NCBI GenBank assembly: GCA_029260295.1 | Contig: JAJDDN010000008.1 | Span: 902,193 to 966,192, forward strand | Source of the DNA: Phycisphaerales bacterium | Lineage (GTDB): Bacteria; Planctomycetota; Phycisphaerae; Phycisphaerales; UBA1924 | Length of the DNA: 64,000 nucleotides | Direction of reading: 5' to 3' | Part shown: in pieces, positions 9,301 to 17,393 of the stretch | How positions within the stretch are numbered: position 1 is the first letter of the stretch | Layout: each line of letters opens with the position of its first letter | Position numbers and translations under genes: made by a program | Notes under the pieces: generated by a model | Databases searched by the model: none | Seen by the model: the letters and a program-made list of their open reading frames with translations, nothing else | What the model was told of the DNA's origin: nothing

Positions 9301-10057
9301 GGCGGAGGTTGCGGTTGTGCATGATGCGCAGGCGTATATTGATGAGCAAATTCGATCAGGTCGGCTTGTGGTCCCTGCGGGCGTGAGCTATGTCTTCTCG
9401 GGTTCGTACCTCAATCAGATCCGCGCGGCCAAGCGCTTGAGCATTGTGCTGCCGCTGTCGTTGATGGTGATTTTCTTGCTCTTGTATTTCCAGTTCAAGA
9501 AGGTCAGCGTGACGCTGATGGTGTTCTCTGGTGTCTTTGTCGCGTGGGGCGGCGGGTTCATGATGCTCTGGTTGTACGGGCAGCCTTGGTTTATGGACTT
9601 TGATGTGATGGGCACGAACATGCGTGAGTTGTTCCAGATCCGTCAGTACAACCTGAGCGTTGCGGTGTGGGTTGGGTTCTTGGCGCTCTTTGGGATCGCG
9701 ACTGATGACGGGGTGATTATGGCGACGCGGATTGAGCAGGCGATGCGTGAGGACAAGCCTGATTCGATCAAGGCGATCCGCCAAACGGTGATTATTGGCG
9801 GGCGTCACCGGATCCGCGCGGCGGTGATGACCAGCGCGACGACGATCCTTGCGCTGCTGCCTGTTTTGACCAGCACCGGTCGCGGTGCAGATATTATGAT
9901 CCCGATGGCGATCCCGACCTTTGGGGGGATGGCCGTGGCGTCTATTACCTGGTTTGTTGTTCCAATCCTGTATTGCTGGGCGCAGGAATGGAAGATCCGA
10001 TTGTCCAATGCTCCATTTACAAACACGAAAACTCTCAAAGAAGGAGATCTCTCATGA
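6326..10057 (+). CDS. cusA: CusA/CzcA-type heavy-metal RND efflux pump, enlarged
   Basis: 1243 residues from the ATG at 6326, preceded by AGGGGG at 6312-6317; an earlier ATG at 6302 is possible but overlaps the previous gene more. Typical CusA stretches include DAIPDIGENQQIVFTEW, SYPMTVALMGIPGVKDIRS, TEVGGAVLTAVATT, GSEFMPSLDEGSFLYMPS and GIATDDGVIMATRIEQAM. This is the inner-membrane proton-driven pump of a tripartite exporter, probably for Cu(I)/Ag(I). Between the two membrane halves (about residues 535-704) there is roughly 100 residues more than in E. coli CusA, containing several extra hydrophobic segments. The stop overlaps the next start (ATGA). Confidence 0.95.
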   Translation: MTDQTPHVNPGPIGRVVRFCLEQKLVVALILFVMIFWGIMVAPFDWSIGDLPRDPVPVDAIPDIGENQQIVFTEWMGRSPQDIDDQISYPMTVALMGIPGVKDIRSYSVFGFSTIYIVFEDGVEFYWSRSRVLEKLNSLPAGTLPTGVSPTLGPDATALGQVFWYTLEGRDENGNPTGGWEPDELRSIQDFTVKYQLASVEGVSEVASIGGFVREYQVDVNPDAMRAAGISLSQVIDAVRKSNLDVGARTLEVNRAEYIVRGLGFIKSPEDLEQTAITSRDGIPILVGDIAHVAFGPALRRGVLTKAGVEAVGGVVVVRYGENPMATIDRIKEQIQRTASGLPTKTLADGTVSQVTVVPFYDRSGLIKETLGTLNSAIEQQMYITILVVVLMVMHLRSSILIGAMLPITVLGTFIGMKVFRVDANIVALSGIAIAIGTIVDVGIVLSENILRHLEDASDDERPLEVIYRATTEVGGAVLTAVATTVVGFLPVFTMQAAEGKLFGPLAYTKTFALIASIVIALTILPAAAHVLMGIRVPSKSIRATASIVLALVGIVISVMIQPLGGVLVTALGVFYLVDQWLPKGISRAVRWSTNLVVVSIVLVVLARSWEPLGPELGTAGNALFIALVVGVLLLAFWIVRILFPLILGWALDHKIVALSPAVCIAVFGATVWLGFDQVWGWLPERVRQTDRAVSIAHALPGLGSEFMPSLDEGSFLYMPSAMPHVSIGEATDILKELDLRILSVPEVEMSVGKIGRVDSPLDPAPISMVETIIQYKSEYITSEDGEMIRQWRDEIQSPQDIWDEIVQAAQMPGVTSAPKLQPIETRIVMLQSGFRAPMGIKVYGPDLETIESFGLELEQILKEVPTIQPAAVFADRVVGKPYLEIEIDRQRIARYGIQIADVQEVIEVAIGGKALTMTVEGRERYPVRVRYLRELRDQPDTLTQILVPSPDGTQVPLGELASINYRRGPQMIKSEDTFLVAYVLFDKQPGTAEVAVVHDAQAYIDEQIRSGRLVVPAGVSYVFSGSYLNQIRAAKRLSIVLPLSLMVIFLLLYFQFKKVSVTLMVFSGVFVAWGGGFMMLWLYGQPWFMDFDVMGTNMRELFQIRQYNLSVAVWVGFLALFGIATDDGVIMATRIEQAMREDKPDSIKAIRQTVIIGGRHRIRAAVMTSATTILALLPVLTSTGRGADIMIPMAIPTFGGMAVASITWFVVPILYCWAQEWKIRLSNAPFTNTKTLKEGDLS

Positions 10058-10803
10058 AATATTTATCGACTCTTGCCGTGTGTGCTTGTTGCACGCTTCT
10101 GTCCACCACCACTCTTGCTGGGCCTGATCACAACCATGATCATGGCGCGTCGATTGGAAAGGCCACCGCAACAACTGCGACGGTTCACTACACACTCAAT
10201 ACCTGCGCCATTTCTGGCGAGGCGTTGGGGAGCATGGGCGATGCGATCGTGAAGGTCTATGACGGTCGCGAAGTCAAGTTCTGCTGCTCGATGTGCGTCC
10301 CGAAGTTTGAGAAGGATCTCGAAGCGTCGTTTGCAAACCTTGACGAGCAGATTATTGAATCACAGCTCCCGTTCTACCCCACCACCACCTGCGTTGTATC
10401 CGGCGAACCGCTCGGCGGGGACGACATGAGCGACCCAATCAACATGGTTCACAACGGCCGGCTTGTCCGCTTGTGCTGCAGAATGTGCACCAAGGATTTT
10501 AAAGCAAACCCCGAGGCCTACATCGCCAAGCTTGACGAGGCGGTCATCGCCCAGCAGAGCGTGCACTACCCGCTGACGGCTTGTCCGATTTCGGGCGAAG
10601 CACTCGGCTCGATGGGTGATTCGATCGATGTCGTGTACGCGGGCCGGCTTGTCAAGTTCTGCTGCATGATGTGCATCCCGGATTTTGAGAAGGACCCGAT
10701 GGCGACGATCTCGAAGATTGATGCTGCATGGACGGAAATGCATAAAGATGCCGACGGGAATCAAAATCACGAGATGAAGAACGACCACGATCACGGCGGC
10801 TGA
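10054..10803 (+). CDS. Secreted protein with three YHS/TRASH-like metal-binding repeats
   Basis: 249 residues from an ATG with an AAGGAG site 7-12 bases upstream; it overlaps the cusA stop by 4 bases. A signal peptide (about 1-22) is followed by HNHDH. Three repeats follow, each with a cysteine near an SGE(A/P)LG turn and a CC-x2-C cluster before a DF/KFEKD helix: Cys51/77/78/81, Cys113/141/142/145 and Cys177/203/204/207. The C-terminus is His-rich (NDHDHGG). The repeat resembles YHS or TRASH domains, which bind metals in copper proteins. The tandem triple arrangement after cusA suggests a periplasmic copper buffer or chaperone. The link is inference from operon position. Confidence 0.8.
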   Translation: MKYLSTLAVCACCTLLSTTTLAGPDHNHDHGASIGKATATTATVHYTLNTCAISGEALGSMGDAIVKVYDGREVKFCCSMCVPKFEKDLEASFANLDEQIIESQLPFYPTTTCVVSGEPLGGDDMSDPINMVHNGRLVRLCCRMCTKDFKANPEAYIAKLDEAVIAQQSVHYPLTACPISGEALGSMGDSIDVVYAGRLVKFCCMMCIPDFEKDPMATISKIDAAWTEMHKDADGNQNHEMKNDHDHGG

Positions 10804-10824
10804 GTCAACACACCACCGAACAAA

Positions 10825-10870
10825 CTGATCATGCTGATCGTGCTTTGCATGCTTGGGTGATCGGTTTTTT
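10825..10870. terminator. Terminator-like hairpin between convergent cus and nos operons
   Basis: CTGATCA at 10825-10831 can pair with TGATCGG near 10858-10864, with an inner CATGC/GCATG stem. A run of seven T follows on the + strand. The site lies between the last cus gene and nosL, which converge on it. Confidence 0.6.
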
Positions 10871-10895
10871 TATGCGCACATACCTTGGTCTGGGA

Positions 10896-11351
10896 TCAGT
10901 CCCGTTTCCAGAGTGTCTCGAAACTGACGACCTGGCCCTCGATTGGAGCGGCGAAGGCATCGGCCTCGGCCTTTGTAGTGAACGAGGCGATGTGCGAGGC
11001 CATGGGTGTGCGGAGTTGATCGGATTTGACATACCAGGCGTCGGCCATTGATATCCACTCAGAGGATCCGTGGTCGTGGCTCCATCGATCGGTGATGGTG
11101 AGTTCTGTGTGCTTGGATTCGAAGATCATCTGGCAGTTGAAGTCGTCGAAGGTCATGGGTTCGTTTCCGCGATCGCCGTCGATGATGGTCGCGGTGGCGA
11201 AGCGTTCGTCGGAGATGATCATCCCGCACTCGATGCAGATGGAATCGCCGTAGCGGATGTTGGGTGGGCCGCCGTCTGAGTCTGCTCCGCATCCGGATAA
11301 CGCCATGATTGCTAGGACGCTTCCCAGACCAATCGAAGGTGCGAGATTCAT
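10896..11351 (-). CDS. nosL: NosL-like copper-binding lipoprotein
   Basis: 151 residues. The lipobox is LSGC with Cys21. The NosL copper site is present as CIECGM at 39-44, followed by ISDERFATA and later DFNCQMIFESKH, SEWISMADAWYVKSDQLRTPM and a C-terminal ...AAPIEGQVVSFETLW. NosL is an outer- or inner-membrane-anchored Cu(I) chaperone that delivers copper to apo-NosZ. The start overlaps the nosY stop by 4 bases; a longer in-frame reading to 11837 runs antisense-like through nosY in another frame and is not used. Last gene of the nos operon. Confidence 0.92.
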   Translation of the reverse strand: MNLAPSIGLGSVLAIMALSGCGADSDGGPPNIRYGDSICIECGMIISDERFATATIIDGDRGNEPMTFDDFNCQMIFESKHTELTITDRWSHDHGSSEWISMADAWYVKSDQLRTPMASHIASFTTKAEADAFAAPIEGQVVSFETLWKRD

Positions 11352-12241
11352 ACCGAGCCCCTTTTCGAGAAGATGAGCACCGCGATGGCGAGCGGGACGA
11401 TTGTCCAGACGCCGAGGACGAGTGCGAGGATCCACGGGAGCATGCTGCCGAAGGTTTGGGAGGCGTACATACCGACGGGACCCAGGACATCGAGCGAGGC
11501 GTTCATGTTGACGATGACCGCCATCTTGAAAGCCTGCAGCGGGTTCATCACGCCGATGGCGAAAACCTCTTGCACGCGGAGTTTGAAGAGAATCGTACCC
11601 GCCATCAGCCCGAGATCGCTCAGGAAGACAAGGATCAGCCAGGCAAACAATCCAAGCCCGGTCGCCACGCCGCTCCGGCGGGACAGCACCGAGAGGAGCA
11701 TCCCAACAGAGAGCATCGCCAGCGCGAGCATGCAGGTAAAGAGGACGAGCATGACAAATGCACTGATGCCCACGCCCCCCACTCGCCATGCCAAGACACC
11801 GGCGCTGAGGCCGAATCCGATGCACATCGAGCAGCACAACGCGACGGCTAGGCCGATGTATTTGCCTAGCAAGAGTTCAGTTCGTGAGATGGGCTGGGCG
11901 AGCAGGTACAGGAGCGTTCCGCGTTCGCGCTCGCCGGCGATCGACCCGGCACCGGCGATGAGGGCCATGAGCGGGACGACGAGCATAATCAAGTTCAGCA
12001 GCCCGGCGGTGGTTCTGCCGAAGCCGGCGAAGCCGTGAGAACCTGAACCGGCGAGTGACATGAAGGACACCGCGACAGCGAGGACCGTGAAGGCGACGGT
12101 GTAGAGAATAAACCAGCGGCTCGAAATCGCATCGCGGAACTCGCGGCGGGCGAATGCGATGACGCTGGAGACTCTGGACAGGTGCGAACCGATCGCGGAG
12201 GAGCTTGGCTCACTTGATGTTTCAACTGGGAGTGCGGTCAT
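11348..12241 (-). CDS. nosY: NosY-type ABC transporter permease
   Basis: 297 residues. After a 30-residue soluble start (ending FARREFRDAISSRWF) there are about six hydrophobic segments with an ABC-2 pattern: GSIAGERERGTLLYLLAQPISRTELLLGKYIGL is the typical coupling region of NosY. With NosF and NosD it forms the NosDFY complex needed to assemble the copper-sulfur CuZ centre of N2O reductase. Both ends overlap neighbours by 4 bases, so nosF, nosY and nosL are translationally coupled. Confidence 0.92.
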   Translation of the reverse strand: MTALPVETSSEPSSSAIGSHLSRVSSVIAFARREFRDAISSRWFILYTVAFTVLAVAVSFMSLAGSGSHGFAGFGRTTAGLLNLIMLVVPLMALIAGAGSIAGERERGTLLYLLAQPISRTELLLGKYIGLAVALCCSMCIGFGLSAGVLAWRVGGVGISAFVMLVLFTCMLALAMLSVGMLLSVLSRRSGVATGLGLFAWLILVFLSDLGLMAGTILFKLRVQEVFAIGVMNPLQAFKMAVIVNMNASLDVLGPVGMYASQTFGSMLPWILALVLGVWTIVPLAIAVLIFSKRGSV

Positions 12242-13113
12242 TTGGAATCCTCCTGGACTTCATCGAGGATCTCGAAGTCGCGGACTTCGATTTCTGCTCT
12301 TGCGAGGACGGAGACTGGCTCAGCTTTGCGGTTGCGCGGGACCGAGACGCAGAGGCCGTGGCCGTTGAGGTTGACGGCATGGCCAGCATCACGGAGGACA
12401 GTCGCGGCGGTCTCTTCGGTGCCCATGCTTAGGTACAGACGCATGGTCTGGACCCGCGATTCGGTTGGCCAGAGTTCTTGAGGCGAAACATCTTTGACCA
12501 GCTTGCCCTTCTCCATCACCAGCACACGCCCGGCTAGCGAAAGGACCTCGTCTGGACGGTGCGATGCAAAGAGGAGTGTCTTGCCGTCGTCGCGGAGTTG
12601 GCAGAGGGTGTCGATGACCTCGCCTCGGCCTGAGGCGTCGAGGTTTGAAGTGGGTTCGTCGAGGACAATGATGGGTGGATCGGCGATGAGCGCGATGGCG
12701 AGTGCGAGGCGTTGTTTCATGCCGCCTGACAAGTCGCGGACGCGTTTCTTCTCGTGGCCTTGCAAACCAACCTTGGCCAGCGCGAGGGCCGCCCCACGGC
12801 TATCGACCTTGCGGAGATTGGCAAAGAACATGATCGACGATCCGAGCTTGGCATCGTCGTGGAAGGCGAGTTCTTGTGGGACATAGCCGACGAACGAGCG
12901 GGCTTTCTTGCCTTTGGTGCGGACATCGACGCCATGAATGGAGACCGTACCTGCTGAGGGGAAGATGCCTAAGAGTGAGCGGACCAGCGTGGTTTTGCCT
13001 GCGCCGTTGCTCCCCCAGAGGGCGATCGATTCACCTTCGGACAGGTTGAAGGAGAGGTCATCAACAGCGACGACGCTCCCGAATTTTTTGGTGACATGGG
13101 ATGCTTTGATCAT
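12238..13113 (-). CDS. nosF: NosF-type ABC transporter ATPase
   Basis: 291 residues. Walker A GSNGAGKT at about 34-41, Q-loop region FVGYVPQELAFHDD, signature LSGGMKQRLALAIAL, Walker B IIVLDEPTSNLD and an H-loop FASHRPDEV are all present. It supplies ATP hydrolysis to the NosDFY transporter. The C-terminal 70 residues form an extra small domain, as in other drug/copper-type ABC-2 ATPases. Overlaps of 4 bases with nosD upstream and nosY downstream support one operon. Confidence 0.94.
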   Translation of the reverse strand: MIKASHVTKKFGSVVAVDDLSFNLSEGESIALWGSNGAGKTTLVRSLLGIFPSAGTVSIHGVDVRTKGKKARSFVGYVPQELAFHDDAKLGSSIMFFANLRKVDSRGAALALAKVGLQGHEKKRVRDLSGGMKQRLALAIALIADPPIIVLDEPTSNLDASGRGEVIDTLCQLRDDGKTLLFASHRPDEVLSLAGRVLVMEKGKLVKDVSPQELWPTESRVQTMRLYLSMGTEETAATVLRDAGHAVNLNGHGLCVSVPRNRKAEPVSVLARAEIEVRDFEILDEVQEDSK

Positions 13114-14522
13114 ACGAAGGCCCTTTGTGATGGGTCAGGATCGGCAATGACTGGTAGACGGCGTTGATGTGCGATGAGCCAACCCCCGAGGCATGAGATC
13201 GAGAGCAAACCGAGTGAGAATGCAATCATAGGAAGGCGCGATGCTTTCTGCGTGCTGACAAGCAGATCGAGCGTTGGGGGCTTGGTGAGGGGGGAGGTGT
13301 CGATAAAGATAGGTTGCGGGCTGAGTTCTGGAAAGGCGCGGGCGGTGAGTTCGATGGCTTGCTGGGCTGGGCTATGAAGGAAGATGCGGAGGTTTGGCTG
13401 ACGGGCGAGCAGTGACCGGAAGAGACTGCGTGGTTCGTGGGGGAAGTCACCGATGCCGTCGTTGTCTTGATCGAATCCGGAATAGTTGGACCAGAAGTTA
13501 CCGATGCCGTCTGCTGAGAACTCGTTGAGCATGAGCTGGCCGCGCCCGTGGACGGTGACCTGCTCTTCGTTTTCTACGAATGCATTATTGGTAATGACAT
13601 TGTTGTGGGTGATGGGCGTGGAGAGGAGGCCGATCTCGTTGAAGGCGACCTTGTTGCCTGTGATGATCCCCCAGGAATCGACCGACGACGGGGAGTTGTC
13701 GACATACATCCCGACGCGGTTGGCGAGCAGGGCGTTGTTTTTAATGATGATGGCATCGCAGTCTTTGAGCCCGATGCCGTAGCCGCTGGTGCCACGGTTG
13801 TTGATGATGGAGTTGCCGATGAGGGTGATGTCGTTGGAGTACATCAGGTAGATGCCCACGGAGTTGGCGACGAGTTGGTTGTCAGCCAGGGTCGTGTTGT
13901 GGGAGTACATAAAGTGCAACCCGTACCGCGAATCGGTGACATAGTTGCGGGCGACAGAGAGATCTTCGGAGTACCAGAAGACCATGTCGCGGACGGCATC
14001 GATGGTGTTGTCCTCGATGACGGAGTTGTGGCTCCACCAAAGGCGGATGCCGTCGCCGCGGCGTCCGAGTTCGAGCTCTTTACCGACGATGGTGTTGTTA
14101 CGGATGATTGAATCGGCTGCGGGGCGGAGATCGATTCCGAAATAGACATCTTCGAAATAGTTATCCTCAATGACAACCGGACCTTCGACGGCTCGGATGC
14201 CGGCGGGCTCCTTATCGACCGTCGAACCCGAACCGCGGATCGTAAACCCACGAATCGTGACATCACCAACCATAATCTCAATAACCGAACCCTTGCCGAG
14301 CCCGTCAATGGTGACGAGGCCTTGGCCTTCGAGGGTGATCGGTTTATTGATCTGGAGGTAACCCTCGTAGAAACCCGCGGGGACTACGACAGTTGAGCCC
14401 GGCTCGGCGGCCTCGATGAGCCGGGCGATTTCGTCGCTTGACTTATGTGTTATTTGCGCTTGAACCCCGAACACCGCGGCAAAGAGTACACATAAGCCCG
14501 CGATGTATTGGAGTTTCAACAT
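13110..14522 (-). CDS. nosD: NosD periplasmic copper-processing protein
   Basis: 470 residues from the ATG that gives a signal peptide (MLKLQYIAGLCVLFAAVFGV); the frame stays open upstream through nosB but in a non-natural reading. The body is a right-handed beta-helix (CASH/NosD repeats), seen in repeated N-x-I/V patterns such as NNTIVG, DNTIDA, NYVTDSRYGLHFMYSHNTTL and NSIINNRGTSGYGIGL. Near the C-terminus comes FSADGIGNFWSNYSGFDQDNDGIGD, characteristic of NosD, and a closing transmembrane segment (about 435-457). NosD is the periplasmic part of NosDFY and helps build CuZ. Confidence 0.93.
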   Translation of the reverse strand: MLKLQYIAGLCVLFAAVFGVQAQITHKSSDEIARLIEAAEPGSTVVVPAGFYEGYLQINKPITLEGQGLVTIDGLGKGSVIEIMVGDVTIRGFTIRGSGSTVDKEPAGIRAVEGPVVIEDNYFEDVYFGIDLRPAADSIIRNNTIVGKELELGRRGDGIRLWWSHNSVIEDNTIDAVRDMVFWYSEDLSVARNYVTDSRYGLHFMYSHNTTLADNQLVANSVGIYLMYSNDITLIGNSIINNRGTSGYGIGLKDCDAIIIKNNALLANRVGMYVDNSPSSVDSWGIITGNKVAFNEIGLLSTPITHNNVITNNAFVENEEQVTVHGRGQLMLNEFSADGIGNFWSNYSGFDQDNDGIGDFPHEPRSLFRSLLARQPNLRIFLHSPAQQAIELTARAFPELSPQPIFIDTSPLTKPPTLDLLVSTQKASRLPMIAFSLGLLSISCLGGWLIAHQRRLPVIADPDPSQRAFV

Positions 14523-14524
14523 GG

Positions 14525-15205
14525 TTAAGCTGCGGCCTGCTTTGCTGCTTTCTTTTCGGCCTTCTGGGCCTTGACAAGCGGAGCATACGCCCGCCAGTGG
14601 AAGAACAATGAGATGACCACCACACCAGATGCGATAGTCGCCAAGATCAACCCGGGGCCTGCCTTGGCGATGGTTTCGAACTGACCGATGAACCCGCTGC
14701 CCAAGATCGGAGGCACAAACGGCTCGATTGAGTTTGAAAGCGGCGCGTCGGGATCGAGATTCATCCCGAAGTGGCTCATCCATAGATACAAGTCGATCAG
14801 GAACACTGCGGGGAATGTGATCACGGGGATAATCAGAATCACTGCCCACCGGCTGTGGATCCAGCTTGCGAGTTCGAGCATGACGACGAACAGGATCATG
14901 AAGTACACGCCGACATGCCGTTCGATTTGAGCGGCTTCTTCGAGTGGACGCATCCCGATGTAATGATTGAGACTATTGATCTCGGCGACATCACCCGAGA
15001 GGTGATTCACATACGCAATGAGATGTAGGTTTTCGGGGTATTGCGGGGCGACCAGCTCCATGCTCCAGAAGGGAACAAAGAGTGCTACAAGAAGCATAAT
15101 CCTGGCGAGGAGGAGCAAGAACCCCGGGGCGCCGTACTTCAAGCTGTTTTTCTTGAGATCGTCCTGATCCACGCGTGGGCCGACGATGTGATCGATGAAT
15201 GTCAT
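14525..15205 (-). CDS. nosB: NosB-like membrane protein of clade II nos clusters
   Basis: 226 residues with about four transmembrane segments (near 28-47, 98-116, 122-145 and 185-204) and a Lys/Ala-rich C-terminal tail. Between TM1 and TM2 a periplasmic loop contains SLNHYIGMRPL, a His/Met-bearing motif that may bind copper. Clade II (Sec-type) nos clusters usually carry a four-helix membrane protein, NosB, directly after nosZ; this gene has that position and size. The assignment rests on position and topology, not on a recognised domain. It is separated from nosZ by a strong hairpin and from nosD by only 2 bases. Confidence 0.65.
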   Translation of the reverse strand: MTFIDHIVGPRVDQDDLKKNSLKYGAPGFLLLLARIMLLVALFVPFWSMELVAPQYPENLHLIAYVNHLSGDVAEINSLNHYIGMRPLEEAAQIERHVGVYFMILFVVMLELASWIHSRWAVILIIPVITFPAVFLIDLYLWMSHFGMNLDPDAPLSNSIEPFVPPILGSGFIGQFETIAKAGPGLILATIASGVVVISLFFHWRAYAPLVKAQKAEKKAAKQAAA

Positions 15206-15261
15206 CCGCTGATTCTCCTGAAGTGTTTGGCATGTCCTGCTTGGATGCCTGCTTTAAATAC

Positions 15262-15289
15262 GCTGCGACGCGCGGTAGCGCGTCGCAGC
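15262..15289 (-). other. Perfect 12-bp hairpin between nosZ and nosB
   Basis: GCTGCGACGCGC at 15262-15273 pairs perfectly with 15278-15289, loop of four bases. No T-run follows on the coding (-) strand, so it is more likely an RNA-stabilising or partial attenuation structure than a full terminator. Confidence 0.7.
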
Positions 15290-15319
15290 ATGTGTATGTC
15301 TCTGAAGAGCAAGTAGAAC

Positions 15320-17311
15320 TTACTCGTTAGGCTCGACCATGAGGTAGCCCATCATCTCCAGGTGGAGTGCTGAGCAGAACTCGGTGCAGTAGAACGGGAA
15401 GGTGCCCGCGGTGTCTGCAACAAACTCAACAGTCGCTGTTTCGCCTGGCTCAAGACTCAGTGTGATGTTGTATACTGGGATCGAGAAGCCGTGGGTCGCG
15501 TCAACAGCACGCTCGGTGTTGGTGATGCGCCAGGTGACGGTGTCACCCTGCTTGACAGTAACATGCTCAGGAGTGAAGTGGCTCCGGACCGCGGTCATGA
15601 AGACCTCGACCTCGTGATCGCCCTTCCGCTCGACGCGTTCCATCTTGGGACGCGGTGCCCATGGATCAACCGCCTGGGTATGTGGATCCCAGCCGATTTC
15701 TGGGTACACAGACCATGCGTTGAGCTTATCAGCCTTGATGATCTGAGCGTAGTGAGGCTCGCCGACACCCAGTGGCATGTCGTAGATCACAGGCATTTCG
15801 GTGCCCTGCTTGGAGATGTCCAGGAGCTGGAAGTTCTGCGGGAGCAACGGACCGACGCCGATGAAGCGATCGACCGCCCACTTGTTGTATGCGACGAGGT
15901 ACTTGCCGTCTGGATCGACGGTATCACCTTCAGCGGCACCGAGGTGGCCGATGTTGTAGTGAACCGGAGTCTTGTGGACGAGTGTCCAGTCTGGCTCAGG
16001 GTTGCCAGCACCATATGAACCACCGAGAGTCCAGCGGGCGACCGCTGAGTCAAGGAAGAGCGAGGTGTAGGCGTAGCCGTCAGGGCCGAACTGGGTGTGT
16101 AGTGGGCCAAGACCGACTTCAACCTGTGCTTCCATGACGCTATCGAAATCGAGAACGGGGACGCCGAACTCATCATGACCTGAGAAGGTCTTGTTATCGA
16201 TGGCTGCTTTGATCTTGGCGAACGAGTAGATGGTGGTGTGCGGATCGAGCTTGCCCGAAACGACAATGAAGTCACCCTTAGGAGCAACATCAACACCGTG
16301 AGGGCTGCGTGGCTCTGGGGTCACATGAAGGAGGCCTTCGGCGATCGCTGTTTTGAGCGAGATCACTTCCATGCCCTTGATGGTGCTGGTTTTGCCGGCC
16401 TGGAAGACTTTTTCAGCCTTCTGCCAGTTGATGATGTGGAGGTAGTCGGTCGCGTTCATGCTGACGCCGGCCTCGAATGGTGGGTTCTTCTCACCCTCGA
16501 CCCCGATACCGCCGGTGGCAAGTTCAGTGTTGATCGAGTTGAGGAAGAAGTAGCCATCGCTCTCGAGCTTGCCACAGTCGGCGATGTCCTGCCAGTATGG
16601 TGGGAGCTCGATCGCGAATGATTTGTCCTTATCGATTCGGCCTGCTTTGCGGTCAAACTTCCACATGGTGACGGCGCCACGGAAGTTCTCTTTGTACTCG
16701 CTCATTGGGGCATAATCAGCACCCCAAGGCACATTGTACTGCGCGGTCTCAAAGACATAGTCGGTGTTTGGGGTGACGAATGCACCGCCGTGATCGTTGA
16801 TGAACAGTGGGTTCTTGACGATCTGCTTGGTTTCAAAGTCACGAAGGTCGATCACGGCCATGCGTGCGTTGGACTTGTCGTTGACAAAGAGCCATTCGCC
16901 GTCGTAGTCGCCGTTGGTTTCCGAAAGCGCTGGGTGGTGTGTATCGCCCCAGAGGTTTTCTTTGCCCTGAACATTGCCTTCTGAGAGGATGTTGTTACCG
17001 ACGCCGTAGCCGTAGCCCTGCCATGGCTCTGGGGTAAAGACCGCGATGGTCTTGAGCAATCTCATCGATGGGACACCGATGACAAAGACTTGGCCCGAAT
17101 GACCGCCCGAGGACATGATGACATACTCGTCCATCATGCCTGTGGGTGTGTAGGTCTTGGCAGCGGCGATCAGGTCCTGCGTGGTGAGACCGCGTTCCTT
17201 AGCGACCTTCTGAACATCGTTCATGGACTGTGCCATGACCGACGACGACATGCCGAGCGTTATAGCCCCGGCCATAAGGATCATCTTGGATCCTAGTTTC
17301 GAAAGCGTCAT
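15320..17311 (-). CDS. nosZ: Nitrous-oxide reductase, Sec-type (clade II)
   Basis: 663 residues. The signal peptide (about 1-28, ending VMAQ) has no twin-arginine motif, placing it in the Sec-exported clade II. The N-terminal seven-bladed propeller carries CuZ histidines such as GDTHHP (125-126), INDHGGAF, SPHGVDV and GPLHTQF. The C-terminal cupredoxin domain has the CuA ligands CTEFCSALHLEM (Cys642, Cys646, His650, Met653) and an upstream His in DATHGFSIP. It reduces N2O to N2 in the periplasm. AGGAAAGGAAA lies just before the ATG. The preceding membrane cytochrome c is the likely electron donor. Confidence 0.97.
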   Translation of the reverse strand: MTLSKLGSKMILMAGAITLGMSSSVMAQSMNDVQKVAKERGLTTQDLIAAAKTYTPTGMMDEYVIMSSGGHSGQVFVIGVPSMRLLKTIAVFTPEPWQGYGYGVGNNILSEGNVQGKENLWGDTHHPALSETNGDYDGEWLFVNDKSNARMAVIDLRDFETKQIVKNPLFINDHGGAFVTPNTDYVFETAQYNVPWGADYAPMSEYKENFRGAVTMWKFDRKAGRIDKDKSFAIELPPYWQDIADCGKLESDGYFFLNSINTELATGGIGVEGEKNPPFEAGVSMNATDYLHIINWQKAEKVFQAGKTSTIKGMEVISLKTAIAEGLLHVTPEPRSPHGVDVAPKGDFIVVSGKLDPHTTIYSFAKIKAAIDNKTFSGHDEFGVPVLDFDSVMEAQVEVGLGPLHTQFGPDGYAYTSLFLDSAVARWTLGGSYGAGNPEPDWTLVHKTPVHYNIGHLGAAEGDTVDPDGKYLVAYNKWAVDRFIGVGPLLPQNFQLLDISKQGTEMPVIYDMPLGVGEPHYAQIIKADKLNAWSVYPEIGWDPHTQAVDPWAPRPKMERVERKGDHEVEVFMTAVRSHFTPEHVTVKQGDTVTWRITNTERAVDATHGFSIPVYNITLSLEPGETATVEFVADTAGTFPFYCTEFCSALHLEMMGYLMVEPNE

Positions 17312-17393
17312 TGTATTTCCTTTCCTGCTGGATTATGAAATGACTAGGTGTTGATTTGAAAGAACCCCACAGCGTTGCGGGATTCAGAACCAC

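Noticed and set aside
11352-11837. N-terminal extension of the nosL frame
   Set aside because: It lies over nosY in another frame and removes the lipoprotein signal that the ATG at 11351 provides.
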